The notes under the pieces were generated by a model that was not told the DNA's origin, did not search any database, and saw nothing but the letters and a program-made list of their open reading frames with translations. A stretch of DNA of 64,000 nucleotides from Girardinichthys multiradiatus (lineage: Eukaryota > Chordata > Actinopteri > Cyprinodontiformes > Goodeidae), in NCBI RefSeq assembly GCF_021462225.1, contig NC_061794.1:42594914-42658913 (forward strand), read 5' to 3'. Every line of letters begins with the position of its first letter. Within the stretch, counting starts at the first letter, position 1. The translations under genes were made by a program, and so were the position numbers. Below, in pieces: positions 1-15,500 of the stretch.

Positions 1-46
1 TGTGAATTGGCGCTATATAAATAAACTGAATTGAATTGAATTAATC
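1..46 (+). repeat. 3' end of an L2-like LINE, cut by the window edge
   Basis: The window opens with the words GGCGCTATATAAATAAAC followed by repeated AATTG units. The same end appears in reverse complement at about 22613 and 35953, where it terminates much longer LINE copies. This is therefore the last few dozen bases of a + strand LINE whose body lies to the left of the window. Confidence 0.75.
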
Positions 47-1000
47 CATTTTAAACTAATGAAAGTCATTGTCTTTGTTCCTCATCTGTTCTTGAATTCC
101 TTTGGACCAGGACATGATAAGCGTAATCCTCATTTTTAGAGGTGCTTTTTTTATTTACTCATATCATCTTTGTCTGGCATTAAAATTGATTTAATCTGAA
201 CATTTAAGTGTGACAAAATATCAAAACAGAAGAAATCTGTGAGCGAGAAAATGCTCCTTTTTGTTTGTTTGTTTATTTATTTTTGTTCATGTTTTTAGAT
301 TTTTTATTTTCCGTTACACATTTTGATGACACCATTCACTCAGACCTGGAACACCTACCTGAGTTTTCACTACATGGCTGACACAGTCCAACCTGTAAGG
401 TAGCAGCAAGGAAAAGCCAAACATCTTTTAATATATCTAGGCAAAACAGCTGGGAGTTTAAGGGCTACAATCCTTAGATAGTTTGGTCAAAAGGAGTCTT
501 TGTTCCATTTTCCACTGGGGAGTGGTTACAGATAAAGTTGTTCTTTTTTCTCCTTGCGGGGGAGGGAGAGCTTGTCTCCATAATGACTTTACACTAAAGT
601 CTACTGAATATCTTCTTTGACCTAAAGATGTTGAGTTAGCATCAGTATCTTCTTTAGAAAGTTTTCCTAGTGGTGGAACAGGGGTGTGTTTTAGGCAACA
701 TGTGATCTTTTTCTTGAAACATCTGTGTTGCAGTAGTGATTTCACTGTGCTCTTAATAATTATGACATTAATTATGACATTAATATATGTTTATGCTTTT
801 TCATACTAAAATCATGCCCACCATGCGTGGAATCACATTGATGTGGATTTGTAACTGATCTGCTTTGGGTGGGTTCAACTTATGAAATAGGAAGAACGTG
901 AAATTTCCCACAACTCAGCCAACCTGCTTCTGCATCTGCATTATAAGAAAAAAGAAAAGAAACCTCATGTAACAGTGAAAGGTTTGAGGCACCCCTCCCC
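47..1000. other. AT-rich intergenic DNA, no gene seen
   Basis: No splice-supported exon or recognisable repeat was found. The 95-codon open frame on the - strand at 458-745 has no recognisable domain and sits in low-complexity AT-rich sequence. It is treated as chance. Confidence 0.5.
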
Positions 1001-1610
1001 CACTTCCACATGGTCGCTGATGCATGACGTGAAAATAGTGGAAGACCTACAGTTTAGGTGAGTTACACCTCGAAGTGTCACGCAGCCTCGTGTCAGCACA
1101 CTAATTCACTTTATTGTGACCTTTTATTAAAAGTGAGGGGACGCTTTGGCAGCAGGTTGATACAAGGTCAGAGCAGTAAACAATGCAGAGCACACAGTAG
1201 ACGTCACAGTATAGAGCTGTTATTGTGAGTTTTTGGAAAAATAATCGAATCGCATGTTAAATGCGTTAATAAATTAGCAAACCTTGCACGCCTTGTGAAT
1301 GTTTTATAATGAATTAATATTAAAACAGTAAATCTCCAGTTTCCCGGGTGCTGTTTTCTGTCATTTTTCTGTCATGTATGACCACGTGATTGCCGTGTGG
1401 GATCTTTTTTTTTTTCTTCTTTTATGTGGGGGTGGGGGTGGAGGGGTGACGCATGCACGCGCTCTACATCCCCCCCCCCATACTCCTCGAGACAGAGTGG
1501 CACAGCGCACGCGCCTCAGAGCTCAACAGCTGCACGCAGTGAGGAGGAGTCGCCAAGTAGAACAAAAATGATTCACATTCAAACAATTGATTAGGTGAGC
1601 CGTCCACCAG

Positions 1611-1641
<31 letters not shown>

Positions 1642-1786
1642 TCACTCAGCGACAGAGAGCAATGCGTGAAATGAAGAAGCTACCCGACACAAACAGCAGC
1701 AGCAAAAAAGCAGCGTGGCGGCTCACTCCTTCCTATCACTATAGTTGATACTAATCCGGAAATTGTGACTTGGTAGGTATTGTTTG
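1000..1786 (+). promoter_or_regulatory. znf217: Probable znf217 promoter and non-coding exon 1
   Basis: This is the most CpG-containing stretch upstream of znf217. It holds a CRE-like TGACGTGA near 1024, an E-box CACGTG near 1383, a G-rich run followed by a C run at about 1425-1480, and a CA repeat. Two good donor sites follow: TTAG/GTGAGC at 1595 and TTTG/GTGAGT at 1787. Either could end a non-coding first exon that splices to the acceptor at 4253-4254. Human ZNF217 is also known to start with a non-coding exon. The start site is not determined by the sequence, and no clear TATA box was seen. Confidence 0.5.
1611..1637. repeat. (CA)n microsatellite in the znf217 5' region
   Basis: About 13 CA units, followed by a short run of TCAC units. 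It lies between the two candidate exon 1 donors. Confidence 0.95.
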
Positions 1787-4254
1787 GTGAGTTTCTCCAG
1801 TTTGCTCTCAGTTCGAGAACAGCAGGAAAAAAAAAAAAAAGAAAAAGTGGGGGACTGTTTCCTAACTGATTCTGGTATGCTTAAAATGACTTAACGCGAC
1901 GAGTTCATAAATTATGCTGGTGACCTTAACGTGTTGTCGTGGTGAAAGTTTTAGAACAAACGGTTTAATGTTGCCATGACAAAAGCGTCGTCGTCGTGTT
2001 TGTGCTTGAACTGAACTCATTTCATGTTGTTGTTTCATTGAATTGAAGGCTAAGCAGCGACGTTGGAACGTGATAGAAAACTGTGCGACTTTAAAAACAG
2101 CAAATGAACTCCTCGTGTTCGGTTTATAATGCAGAAATAGAAGCGTAATAGCCGGTGTGTTAAAATAGACCATTTATTTTTGTTTTAGCTGCGTAAAAGT
2201 GAACTGCTACTTGTAGCATCCCCCGCGACTCGATTAACGTTGAGGGTCCCTCATTTTTTGACCACATCTGTGCTCTTTTCAATAACAAGGTGACTAACAG
2301 GAACACAAAGCACGATGTACTTTAAAAAAAAAAAAAAAAAGGCAGAAGAAACTAACAAATTGCTCAAGTTTCGCCTCGTTATCGAAAGTATAACCGGTGG
2401 TCAACTACTTAAAGTGGCAATAAAGTCAAATTAATAACTTTAAGTGATAGACTTGATGTCCAAAACTATCAAATGTTTAGATTTAGTTTGGATTTGACCT
2501 TCATTACAGTGAGGATTTTCCTGTTAACATATTTTCCAAACTACCTTTTAAAATGGTGAGTCATTTTTATGTAAGTTCATACATTAGGTAATGATGGCAG
2601 AAACAATAAAACACATCAAAATTTTGGTCTAGAAGTGTTTAATTATGACTGCATAGTTAGTTTAAGCCTTTCCACTAAAATCTAATTCAGCTTAAGTCCC
2701 AATTGAATGATTTGGAGTAATTTTAGACAGGTTTTAGTCATGCACAAACTTCAATTTAAGTTCCATTTTACAAAACACAGAGGTTAACTTTTTTTAATTG
2801 GAAACAACTCTTTTTGGTGTTTAAATCCTAAAAATGTGAATTATTTACAAACTCCGAACAAAATGAATCAATAAGCCATCTGACACTGAATCTGAAAGGA
2901 AGCATTTATTGTAGGAAAGGTGGTCCGATTAAAAACAAAAGTGCCTATACAACGTTGCCATCAAGCATTAGATTATTTTTCAGCAATTAAAATGACTTTT
3001 CACAAATGTTGAATGAAAAAGTTCTTCAATACCATTAGGAGTTTAAACTGAAGAAGCAAGAATGGCCTCTGTAAAAAGCATTTAGCGTAAAACTGTTGAA
3101 AATAGGAAGCATGAACATTCTGTTGCTTAAAAATACATTTACATATACTAAAATATGAAGAAGTCAGGTGTTTGTTTTCCACAGATCAATTTCAGTAGAA
3201 GTCCTCTTCGTTGTCTCCCTTTCAACTTCAGGTTTATAATGTGTCAATTTGGTTGCTTAGTTAAGTTGTCTTTGTGCCTCTAAGCTTCTTATCTGTCGCC
3301 TCCATAATAAAAACAAAATCCTTGTCTGCAGCGCCAGTAAGGGGATACTCCTGAACATTTAACTTTTGGCCTTCATCTTGTTTTGCTGCTCTTTAGAACA
3401 ACTTTTATACTTTGCAGCATTTAGAAGAAAGATTCGGTTTCCTCCTCTGGATTCTGTTGTCTTTTGTTATCCCAGGGATCCGTAACTGACGAGACGGAGA
3501 ACAATATCAGCACCTGCTACAACTATTGAAAGGTTTAAGTTTCAAAATACATCAGGTTATTGGGAACTGCGGCTTTATGTGCTGCGAAGCCCATAAGAAA
3601 GTTTATAACTTTAGTTTTTTTTCTAAAATGTTTTACCTAGTTGATCCAGTTAGTCCACCAATCAGCCAAGCAGTTCATACACTAGGACTCCGTTATACAT
3701 GCTGTGAATGATATAAACAGGCTTTTAATGTTCTACACCACCAGGGCATCCTATGAGTCAGAAAAAGGGTATTTGTGTTGGTTTTTTTTTTTTTAACCAT
3801 TCAGGCATTTAATATTAAAAAGGCCACATTAAAGGTTATTAAAACAGGAAACAGGTTGCCTTAAGCCAATAAGCTTAAAAGGAAAGAGTAAGTTGATGAT
3901 TAAAAATGTTTTTTTCTATTAGAAGTTAGTATTAAAACCAACAAGAATTTGGTGAAACAAACACATTTGCTGAGATTGAAGCTATGCTGAGTCTTTCAGG
4001 TTAGTGTGGTTCTTGTAGTTTTCAGAAACTACAGTTATTCTGCCTGCTGTGACAGAAAGGAACATTTAGTTTTTATCAGTGGTCTGTATAGAGAGGAAAT
4101 GAGTTGTCTGTGTAGCTGATTGCCTAAAACAGATATATTTCCTGTTTCAGTATTAGAAGGCTGTCTCATGTATTTAAATCTGATTATAGGTCAGTTGTGT
4201 GTAATAGTTTGCCAATCCTGTTTTGATATTAAGCAAATCCTAAACTTTTTTTAG
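1787..4254 (+). other. znf217: Putative znf217 intron 1
   Basis: This is AT-rich sequence between the donor at 1787 (GTGAGT) and the acceptor ending TTTTTTTAG at 4254. Exon 2 would begin at 4255, 38 bases before the ATG. No element with clear ends and no long open frame with a recognisable domain was found. The 103-codon (1862-2173) and 60-codon (3000-3182) frames on the - strand look like chance. Confidence 0.5.
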
Positions 4255-4292
4255 GTTTCTCTTCTGGGCAGTGTGCTAAACCTCAGAGGAAA

Positions 4293-8677
<4,385 letters not shown>

Positions 8678-9953
8678 AGCAAAAAGTACCAAGGTAAACC
8701 ACTGGAAAATATGTGGAGTAACGTACAACAGATCTTTCTTTGAACTTCAAACCCTTTTTATTTGTCTTCCACTGGATTGAAATTTGTGATCCCCGATTTA
8801 ATTTTGTTTCCACCTTTTCTAGATGTAAACAGGGCTGCTACCTTATTTTGGAGAACTTTATGGAAAATGTATTTGATTTCTGGATTTAAAAAGAGACTGT
8901 GCTCAGACTGTGCCTTTGGTGCCTTTAATTTAATGTAGATTCAATAGAAGAACATTTGTGTTGTGTGGAAATTTCAGGGGTTGAGAATTTCATTATAGTT
9001 ATTTTCTTATCCAAATGGGTTATGTGCACAGATATTTCTCCACACTGGTATATTGCTGTCAATTTAAATATTTATCTAAAGCCATATTCCACCCACACTA
9101 AGGTTCAAATATCAGGCTGTTATGTAAGAATGAAACAAAGGGGGTGAAATGACATGAAAATTGCCTGAACAGGAGACAGGGTTAGTGTGAAAATGGCTGC
9201 TTCATTCACCTTCAGGCAGCAATTACACAATTTAGTTTTTGTCTCTTCCAAAACACTGGAGAGTGAGAAGTTTGATAGCCTCGGCCCATTAGTTTACAAG
9301 CAGGCTACAGTAACAGTTTCCTCTGGATGCCCTACCTCATGCTGCTCTCTGTACACTTAGTCATTTTTATAGCTGCTGCAGCTAGAATGTCAAGAGCTTG
9401 GCTACCTTGATAAATGACTTATTGCAGAAATTGTCAGACCAAACATCACACACTGTGGTACACAACTGCATCCACATTTTGGTTGTCAATTAACTTCAGA
9501 TGTTTCAAACAGAAAATACTTTAGTTAATAGATTATTTATGATGTTACACTTATTCTTTAACTGCCGGTGCCTGAGATCCATCAGCTACAAACTGTGGAT
9601 CCGTTTGTGGTCCAAATGGTCGTTCAGTTGGTGCACTTTCAGTCTGGAGTAAAAAGAGTGTTGAAAGTGTGTTGTTCCAAGTGACCTTTTATGTGTGCCA
9701 TGACTGCAGTCTAGAAACCACAACAACCTAAAAGCAGCTGTTTTGATTAATGATTCAATTTAATGTGAACTGTGAAGAAAAGTCTTAGGATGTCTCATTT
9801 ACACGATGCCCGGGCATCGCTCGTGTAGTTCTGTGTTTCTGTTGCATTAAAATGCCTGAGATAGTTGGGGGGTTTTTGTATTCAGCTTGCATGTAAACCT
9901 AATGTAAAAATGATACTATTGTTTTGAAATTTGTATGACATTTCAGTAATAAA
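8678..9953 (+). other. znf217: znf217 3' untranslated region
   Basis: This is non-coding sequence from the TAA at 8675-8677 to the first good poly(A) signal. It has a possible 129-bp intron with a donor at 8694 (AAG/GTAAAC) and an acceptor ending TTTTCTAG at 8822. That intron starts only 16 bases after the stop, so it would not be expected to trigger nonsense-mediated decay. No repeat was recognised. Confidence 0.65.
9948..9953 (+). terminator. znf217: Poly(A) signal AATAAA, probable end of znf217
   Basis: A canonical AATAAA lies 1.27 kb past the stop codon, and a T/G-rich stretch follows about 25-60 bases downstream. It is the best-placed signal for the transcript, but no cDNA evidence is available here. 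Confidence 0.6.
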
Positions 9954-10119
9954 AGTGAGAGGCAAAGGACTCGTCAAGGTTTTTCTCTGCCTGGCCTTAT
10001 TTTGTCTCCTCAGGTAAATTCAGCAGCAGTTTTTGAGCTTTGCATTCATTCCATGGAAGGATAACCATCCAAGTTTTTTTAATTTTTTTTTCCAACCAGC
10101 CATTTCTATGTATTCTGTT

Positions 10120-10665
10120 AAACACGTGCATCTTAGTAAATTAGAACATCATTGAAACGTTTCTTTTAGTAACTTTATTTAAAAAGTGAAACTTGTATAA
10201 AGATTCATTACATCCAGTGATATATTTTGGGCCTTGGTGTAATAATTTTTGAAGATTATGGCTTACAGCTAATGCAAACCAAAATTCATTTTCTCAGAAA
10301 ATATTATGCAGGATGAATAGAATGGATATTAAAAACAGAAAAGTTATGGCCTACACAATCATTGGGAAAATGCCGACTTGATTTTTGCCCCACAGATAAT
10401 TATTGACGTAAGCCACAAAACGTCATTGCTGAAAAAAATAGCTCTTCACTTTGTTATTGCCCTGCATATAAATGGAAAGTTGAGTGGAAGGAAAATAATG
10501 GTAGAAGATGCTTATGCAACAAGGGGAGTTGCACACATTGGTGAATTATGAAGCTAATCCCACACAGAGACATCCAGGACATGAAGGGGAAGAAGAACTG
10601 GACTGTTGCTTAGTGGTCCAAAGGTCTTCTTTTCACATGAGAGTAAATCTCACATTTCGATTTAA
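10120..10665 (+). mobile_element. Decayed Tc1/mariner fragment
   Basis: Reading + frames around 10600 gives NWTVA, a stop, then WSKVFFSHESK, which corresponds to the conserved WTVAQWSKVLFLDESK block of the intact transposase at 60.6 kb. The left part (about 10130-10300) resembles a Tc1 terminal region. It carries stop codons and is interrupted on the right by a SINE, so it is inactive. Confidence 0.6.
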
Positions 10666-10684
10666 AAACTAGGTCCCGGAGCAA

Positions 10685-10850
10685 TTTCTGTCGTAGCGGT
10701 AGAGCATGCCATCCATATAGGGGGGCTTCGGTCCTCAATGTAGCTGTCCCTGATTCGAGTCTGGACCCTGGAGACCTGTGCTGCAAGACCTCCCCCTTTC
10801 TCCATCCTGCATCTTAAAATGAATAAAGGCTTGCAGTGCAGCAAACGAAA
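10685..10850 (+). repeat. tRNA-derived SINE, copy A
   Basis: It begins with an A-box-like TAGCGGTAGAGCATGCC and has a B-box-like TGATTCGAGTCT about 45 bases later, the layout of an internal RNA polymerase III promoter. It ends near AATAAAGGC. A second copy in the opposite orientation at 58981-59140 shares the middle (CTCAATGT-GCTGTCCC-GAGTC-TGGACC) and the AATAAAGGC end. It is a retroposon, not a tRNA gene, because the cloverleaf is incomplete. Confidence 0.75.
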
Positions 10851-10899
10851 TCTTAAGGAAAATGTTGAGAAAAAGGGGTGAGGCAACAGTCAACTGCAA

Positions 10900-12040
10900 A
10901 TGTTTAGTTCTTGCATTTTTGATAATTTTATTAAAAAATGGTTCATCTCTTTTTATAAATTAAAATAAAGTGAATCGTTCAAGAACAATCTTCCTAAAGC
11001 TTAATAGTTAAAATCCTGTCAAATAAAAACAGCCTGCTTCAATATTGTGTGAATAGAATAGAATAGAATAGAATAGAATAGAGATAACCTGTATTGCCCT
11101 GCAGTGGGAAAATTCAGGTGTGTCTGCAGCAAAATAACAGGCAAAATGAAGTATATAGGTACTCACAAATGTAAAAAACTAGAAAGATCAAAACGTAAGA
11201 CTACAGTAAAGGAAAAAAATACAACATAAAAATAAATACTGTTCAGTTATTAAAAGGGTGATTTGATTTTGGCCTCATCTTTTTATTAAAACTCATCTGG
11301 AAATAAAGAGTGCCTAAAGATAAGTTGTGACTTTTTTTTCTTCACTGTATCAGAGTTGGTGCAATTCGTTGAATTGCAGTTTTTTGTTTTACTTACACGC
11401 TTAAACCACCAGAGGGCAGTATTTACTCAGTCCAGATTGTTGGCTTGGGTGATTTCTATTTTTGAGCAGAGGAAATACTGTTGCAGCGCAGTTGTATTTT
11501 GTAAAATCCTACAGTGATTAAGCTTATAGTGGAGTTAAAGAGCAATGGGGCAAAAGGAGTTATAGCAGGGTTTATAGTGAATATTCATTTACATATATAA
11601 GGATGCCTTCATTTTGAAAAGCAAAAATGTTTGCAAGAGAATGTTAAGACTTCACAGAGATTATGGCAACGCCTACGCCATAAGTGTTAGTTTCACATAT
11701 GTGTTGCCTATCACCTCTTAGATGCACCTGAACAGCACAGCAGGACTATATAATCTTTACTTGTTGATTGAGTAGCTACTTGTAAAAAGAAAAAAATAGA
11801 ACCTTCTGAGATAAGTTTGGAAATAGTCTCTACATCCACAGAGACATCAGTACACTGTTGTTGACTTTCCATATCTATAAAAGGAGACGACAGACAAAAC
11901 CTATCCCTCCTGTGCAGTCCGTAAACATCAAACTGCAAGAGACAATCTTCACCGCACTGAGCATTTTAAACTTTGATTCTCCCTCCCTCCCCCTCGTCAA
12001 CCCCCTCCTCCCTTTTTGAGAAGACCACATCTGTTTGCTG
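10900..12040. other. AT-rich DNA with a LINE-tail pentamer, no gene
   Basis: At 11051-11082 there are six GAATA units followed by TTGCCCTGCAGTGGGAAAATTCAGGTGTG. This resembles the 3' end of a non-LTR retrotransposon whose usual text includes a 'TTTATTGATCCC...GGGAAATTCAGGTG' type word. Nothing else was recognised. Confidence 0.45.
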
Positions 12041-12044
12041 TCGG

Positions 12045-12180
12045 TTCCCCTGGGCCTGCACTGTGTAATCTATTGCATTAGCTCACATTAGTGCATATCG
12101 CCCATGGGCCTCGGTAATCACAAACGCAAAATGAGCATTTCACTTAGCATCACCCTCATGTTCCCTCACACTGGCAGACC
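12045..12180. other. Repeat-poor block, possible conserved non-coding element
   Basis: The text is balanced in composition and unlike the surrounding AT-rich repeats, with words such as CATTAGCTCACATTAGTGCATA. No coding potential was seen. The assignment as conserved is inference only. Confidence 0.3.
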
Positions 12181-12264
12181 TAGAGCAAAGGCGTTCTTGA
12201 AGACGCGAGTCGACAACAGCTTATGACATCCGTCCTGTTACACCCGATCCCCACGTCAAAAGTG

Positions 12265-13060
12265 TGATGGTTTTCATGTAAAGCCTCTTTAATAGGCCAA
12301 AATAGGGAACACTTTGTTTTCCATCCTCTGTTTACTTCCTGTTCTGGATCTTTCTTTGTAACATGAGATGCTTGAGGAGAGGTAATGTTTCTCCCAGAAT
12401 TCTGGTCTGACTTCAATCATTTCTAGACGTTGTGGGCCCCCTTTCCCATATGCTTTGCTTTGCTGCTAGATCATTCTTCGGTATGCAGGCCTTTATCATA
12501 TTTTAATTTGATGCAGTTTTTCAGTAGATTAGAAATGCATTACAGAAATCAATTTGACATGTTTGAGTAAAACTTTGATTCCAATCTAGGTGTCTTTTTA
12601 GGCAGAGCGAAACCAAGGCATAAACAAATTAAGCTGCTGCTTAGGGCATCCAGACCAGCAGGGGGCACCCAAGAAAACCTTATCAGAGAAGTGTCAAAAC
12701 ATCAGTCAAAAATGTTTATGTTTTTGAAGCATCAGCCCACTTTTACCTTTGCTTTAACGGTTATGAAAAGCAAAAATAAGAGTGTCATGAGTATTATGGT
12801 TGTCAAGTAAAGCCTAGTAAAAAGGCCAAAATAGGGAATACTTGTTCTCCATTCGGATTTTACTTTTTTCTGGATCTTTCTTTGTAATAGAAGACCTCTA
12901 AAGAAGTAATATTTTGACCTGACTATTTATTCATCTTTCAGGCACTGAGGGATATTTTGTTATGATTCTTTTTATTGCAAACTAAGCTGCTGTTACAAAG
13001 CCCCCGGCCAGCAGGGGGCCCCGAAAAACACAGATGTCAAAATGTTTGTCAAAAAATACG
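12265..13060. repeat. Diverged tandem duplication of about 0.5 kb
   Basis: The segments at about 12265-12420 and 12785-12930 align along their length. Shared words include GGCCAAAATAGGGAA and TCTGGATCTTTCTTTGTAA. Later in each unit, CCAGCAGGGGGC occurs at about 12655 and 13010, followed by a GTCAAAA word. The offset is about 0.35-0.52 kb because of indels. It is not a known coding repeat. Confidence 0.7.
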
Positions 13061-13564
13061 GAATTTTATTAGCCTAATTTGAACATTTTATTTGATGGTC
13101 ATTGAAAGTAAACGAATTGAAACTTTGTCAAAAACAATGTGTGATCTATGTGTGATTTAAAGAACAAAAAAAAAATAATAATTCCAAATTTATTAGAGAA
13201 TAAAAGTATAATTTAATATTAATAGTTTAGAATTTTATCATTTATGAAAAACATGCTGCTTGTGTCTGAGCTTGAGTCACATTTCATGTACAGTATAATT
13301 ATCAATTAATTATGACTGCCCAGGTAAATTGGTGGTGAAATGCTGTCCTCGGTACATCACTGCCAGAACAAATGAGGAAGTCCAAGAAATAATCTTAGCT
13401 GTACAAAGAGTTCGACTTCGATTTCTTTCTTAAATTATGTTAAATTAAATATTTTGAGGGTCAAGCAGTTTAGATGTTGGTTCACTAGTAAAATGTGAAA
13501 TTTAGGGCTATTAAATGGATTCAAATAATCAAGCTGGAATTATTACCTTACTGTATTTCTACAT

Positions 13565-14400
13565 CTTGAACTTTTTACTTTTTGTCACATTACAACCAAA
13601 GACTTTTATGTATTTTATTGCAATTTTATCTAAACCTAAACCGTTTTGCATGCATTTGTATTCAGCCTTTTTGTATTAATACCCCTAAATAGAATACATT
13701 GCACATACTTGCCTTCAGGAATCACCTACTTAGCAACGAAAGTTCACCTGTGTCTAATTTAATCTCAGTATAAATACAACTGTTCAGTGAAGGCCTCAGA
13801 GGTTTGTTATGAAAACTGTGGCTTGCTCATGCATTCTGTCCACCTGAGTGAATACTTTTCACCTTTGCTGCAGTTCCAGCTCCAGATCTGTTGGCTTATG
13901 TAGCTACCAGCTTTGTACATAGAGAAACTGACATTTTAACCTCAGATTGGACGTAGAGTCTCTATAAAAAGCGAGTTTTGCTACATCTTATCAACTAGTT
14001 TAGAGATCCAATACTTTGATCTAAACCAATCCATTGCAACTCTGGCTATGTGTTAAGTGTCGCCTTGCCACTGAAAGGTGAACCTCTTCCACCAGTTTCT
14101 CATGTTTTGCCATCTCTAAAAGGTTTCCCTCCAGAATTGTCCTGTATTTAACTCCATCCATCTTCCTATCAACTCTGAGCAGCTTTCCTGTCCCTGACAA
14201 TGAAAAACATCCCACAGCATGATGCTGCCACCACTGCATTGATTCCTATACTAAGAATAAATTACATTTATGACTGGGTGACATTTGAAGACAGTTGGTT
14301 GCACTGGATTTAATGCACCCCTAAATGAAAAAAAAAGTGTAAAAAGTTTCCAATAAAATTCATTGAAACTTGAAGTTTTACTTGACAGAATGTGAAAAAC
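13565..14400 (-). mobile_element. Decayed Tc1-like transposon
   Basis: The left end holds TTTTTGTCACATTACAACCA. The right end, read in reverse complement, gives a matching Tc1-type end with TTTCACATTCTGTCAAG. The - strand between 14021 and 14239 still reads as transposase fragments (a WWQHHAVG segment from the VKHGGGSVMVWG-type block). Many stops and deletions are present. Confidence 0.65.
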
Positions 14401-15423
14401 GTAAAGGGGAAATGGTGCCCCGAAGTTAGATCAACTTTGGGCCCCAGACCATCTTTGGGCAGCTTTAAAGGTGACCTGTGTGCAGAAGACAACAACCTAT
14501 TTAAATAACTGTTTTCAAATAAGGTCATGTTGGACTACTTTTCTTAAACTTCTAGGGCTTTGAATCAAATACCTGAAGTCCTCACATTGCTTACTTTGAA
14601 AACAGCATTTTATGCTTGCATTGATGTGTTTGGTTTAACAGAAGGTTATGTTTAAGGCTTGCAGATACACTCATGTGATTTAGGATGTTTTACTTTAGTT
14701 AATTATATGGTTTTATGATTTTCTCCTTCCCCTTTGGTGCTCTCTTCTCTTGTTCTCTCGGTCCTTTTATCACTCATAATTGTTGCCTCCAGATCGTCAA
14801 ATTGCTTGAATTAGCAATTGGGCCAGCAGGGCAGATACAGTATGTGGTCAATTGTTGAACACCCTGTCAGACTTTGAGGCTAAAAGTCTGTTCTGTCTGC
14901 GATCGCTCATCATTGTCACCCTATTCCCTCTGAGGAAGAGGGAGCGATGTAACGGTTCCCACAAAAACAGCCCGTGGCCTAAGGAGAGGGATTTTGGTGT
15001 CTGGAGACAACAGAGGCCATATGGAGCAGGGCTGAGATAGCAAGGCGCATGTACAGAATAATGGATGATGTGTCATGTTTCATGTTGCAGAGAAGCCATC
15101 AGGAGACTTGGGTTGGGGGAAATCAAAAGGCTCACACACAGCACAAGCGACTGTTGGACCATTTAGCATTTTTTGATTATTTTCATGCTGGGAGAGCGCT
15201 GAAAATATAGGCCTGATAGATGAGGTCTTCTGTTTTCAATACCTGTGGTCTGTGTAGGTTATTTATGAATGAATACAGTCAGGATTCAGAATGGCTATTA
15301 TATGTAGGACTATTGGAATGATGACTTTACCAGCCTGATGAACCGAGCACCTATGTACTGAATCTAAAAAGTACTCAAGTGGGTGATAAAGCCAAGAGAA
15401 ACTAGAAATAGAAGGAAGACAGT

Positions 15424-15500
<77 letters not shown>

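Noticed and set aside
458..745. A 95-codon - strand frame upstream of znf217
   Set aside because: It has no domain, no suitable splice sites and AT-rich surroundings, so it was judged to be chance.
10691..10765. A possible tRNA gene
   Set aside because: The A- and B-box words are present, but the acceptor stem and cloverleaf are not, and a second copy at 59 kb shows it to be a SINE.
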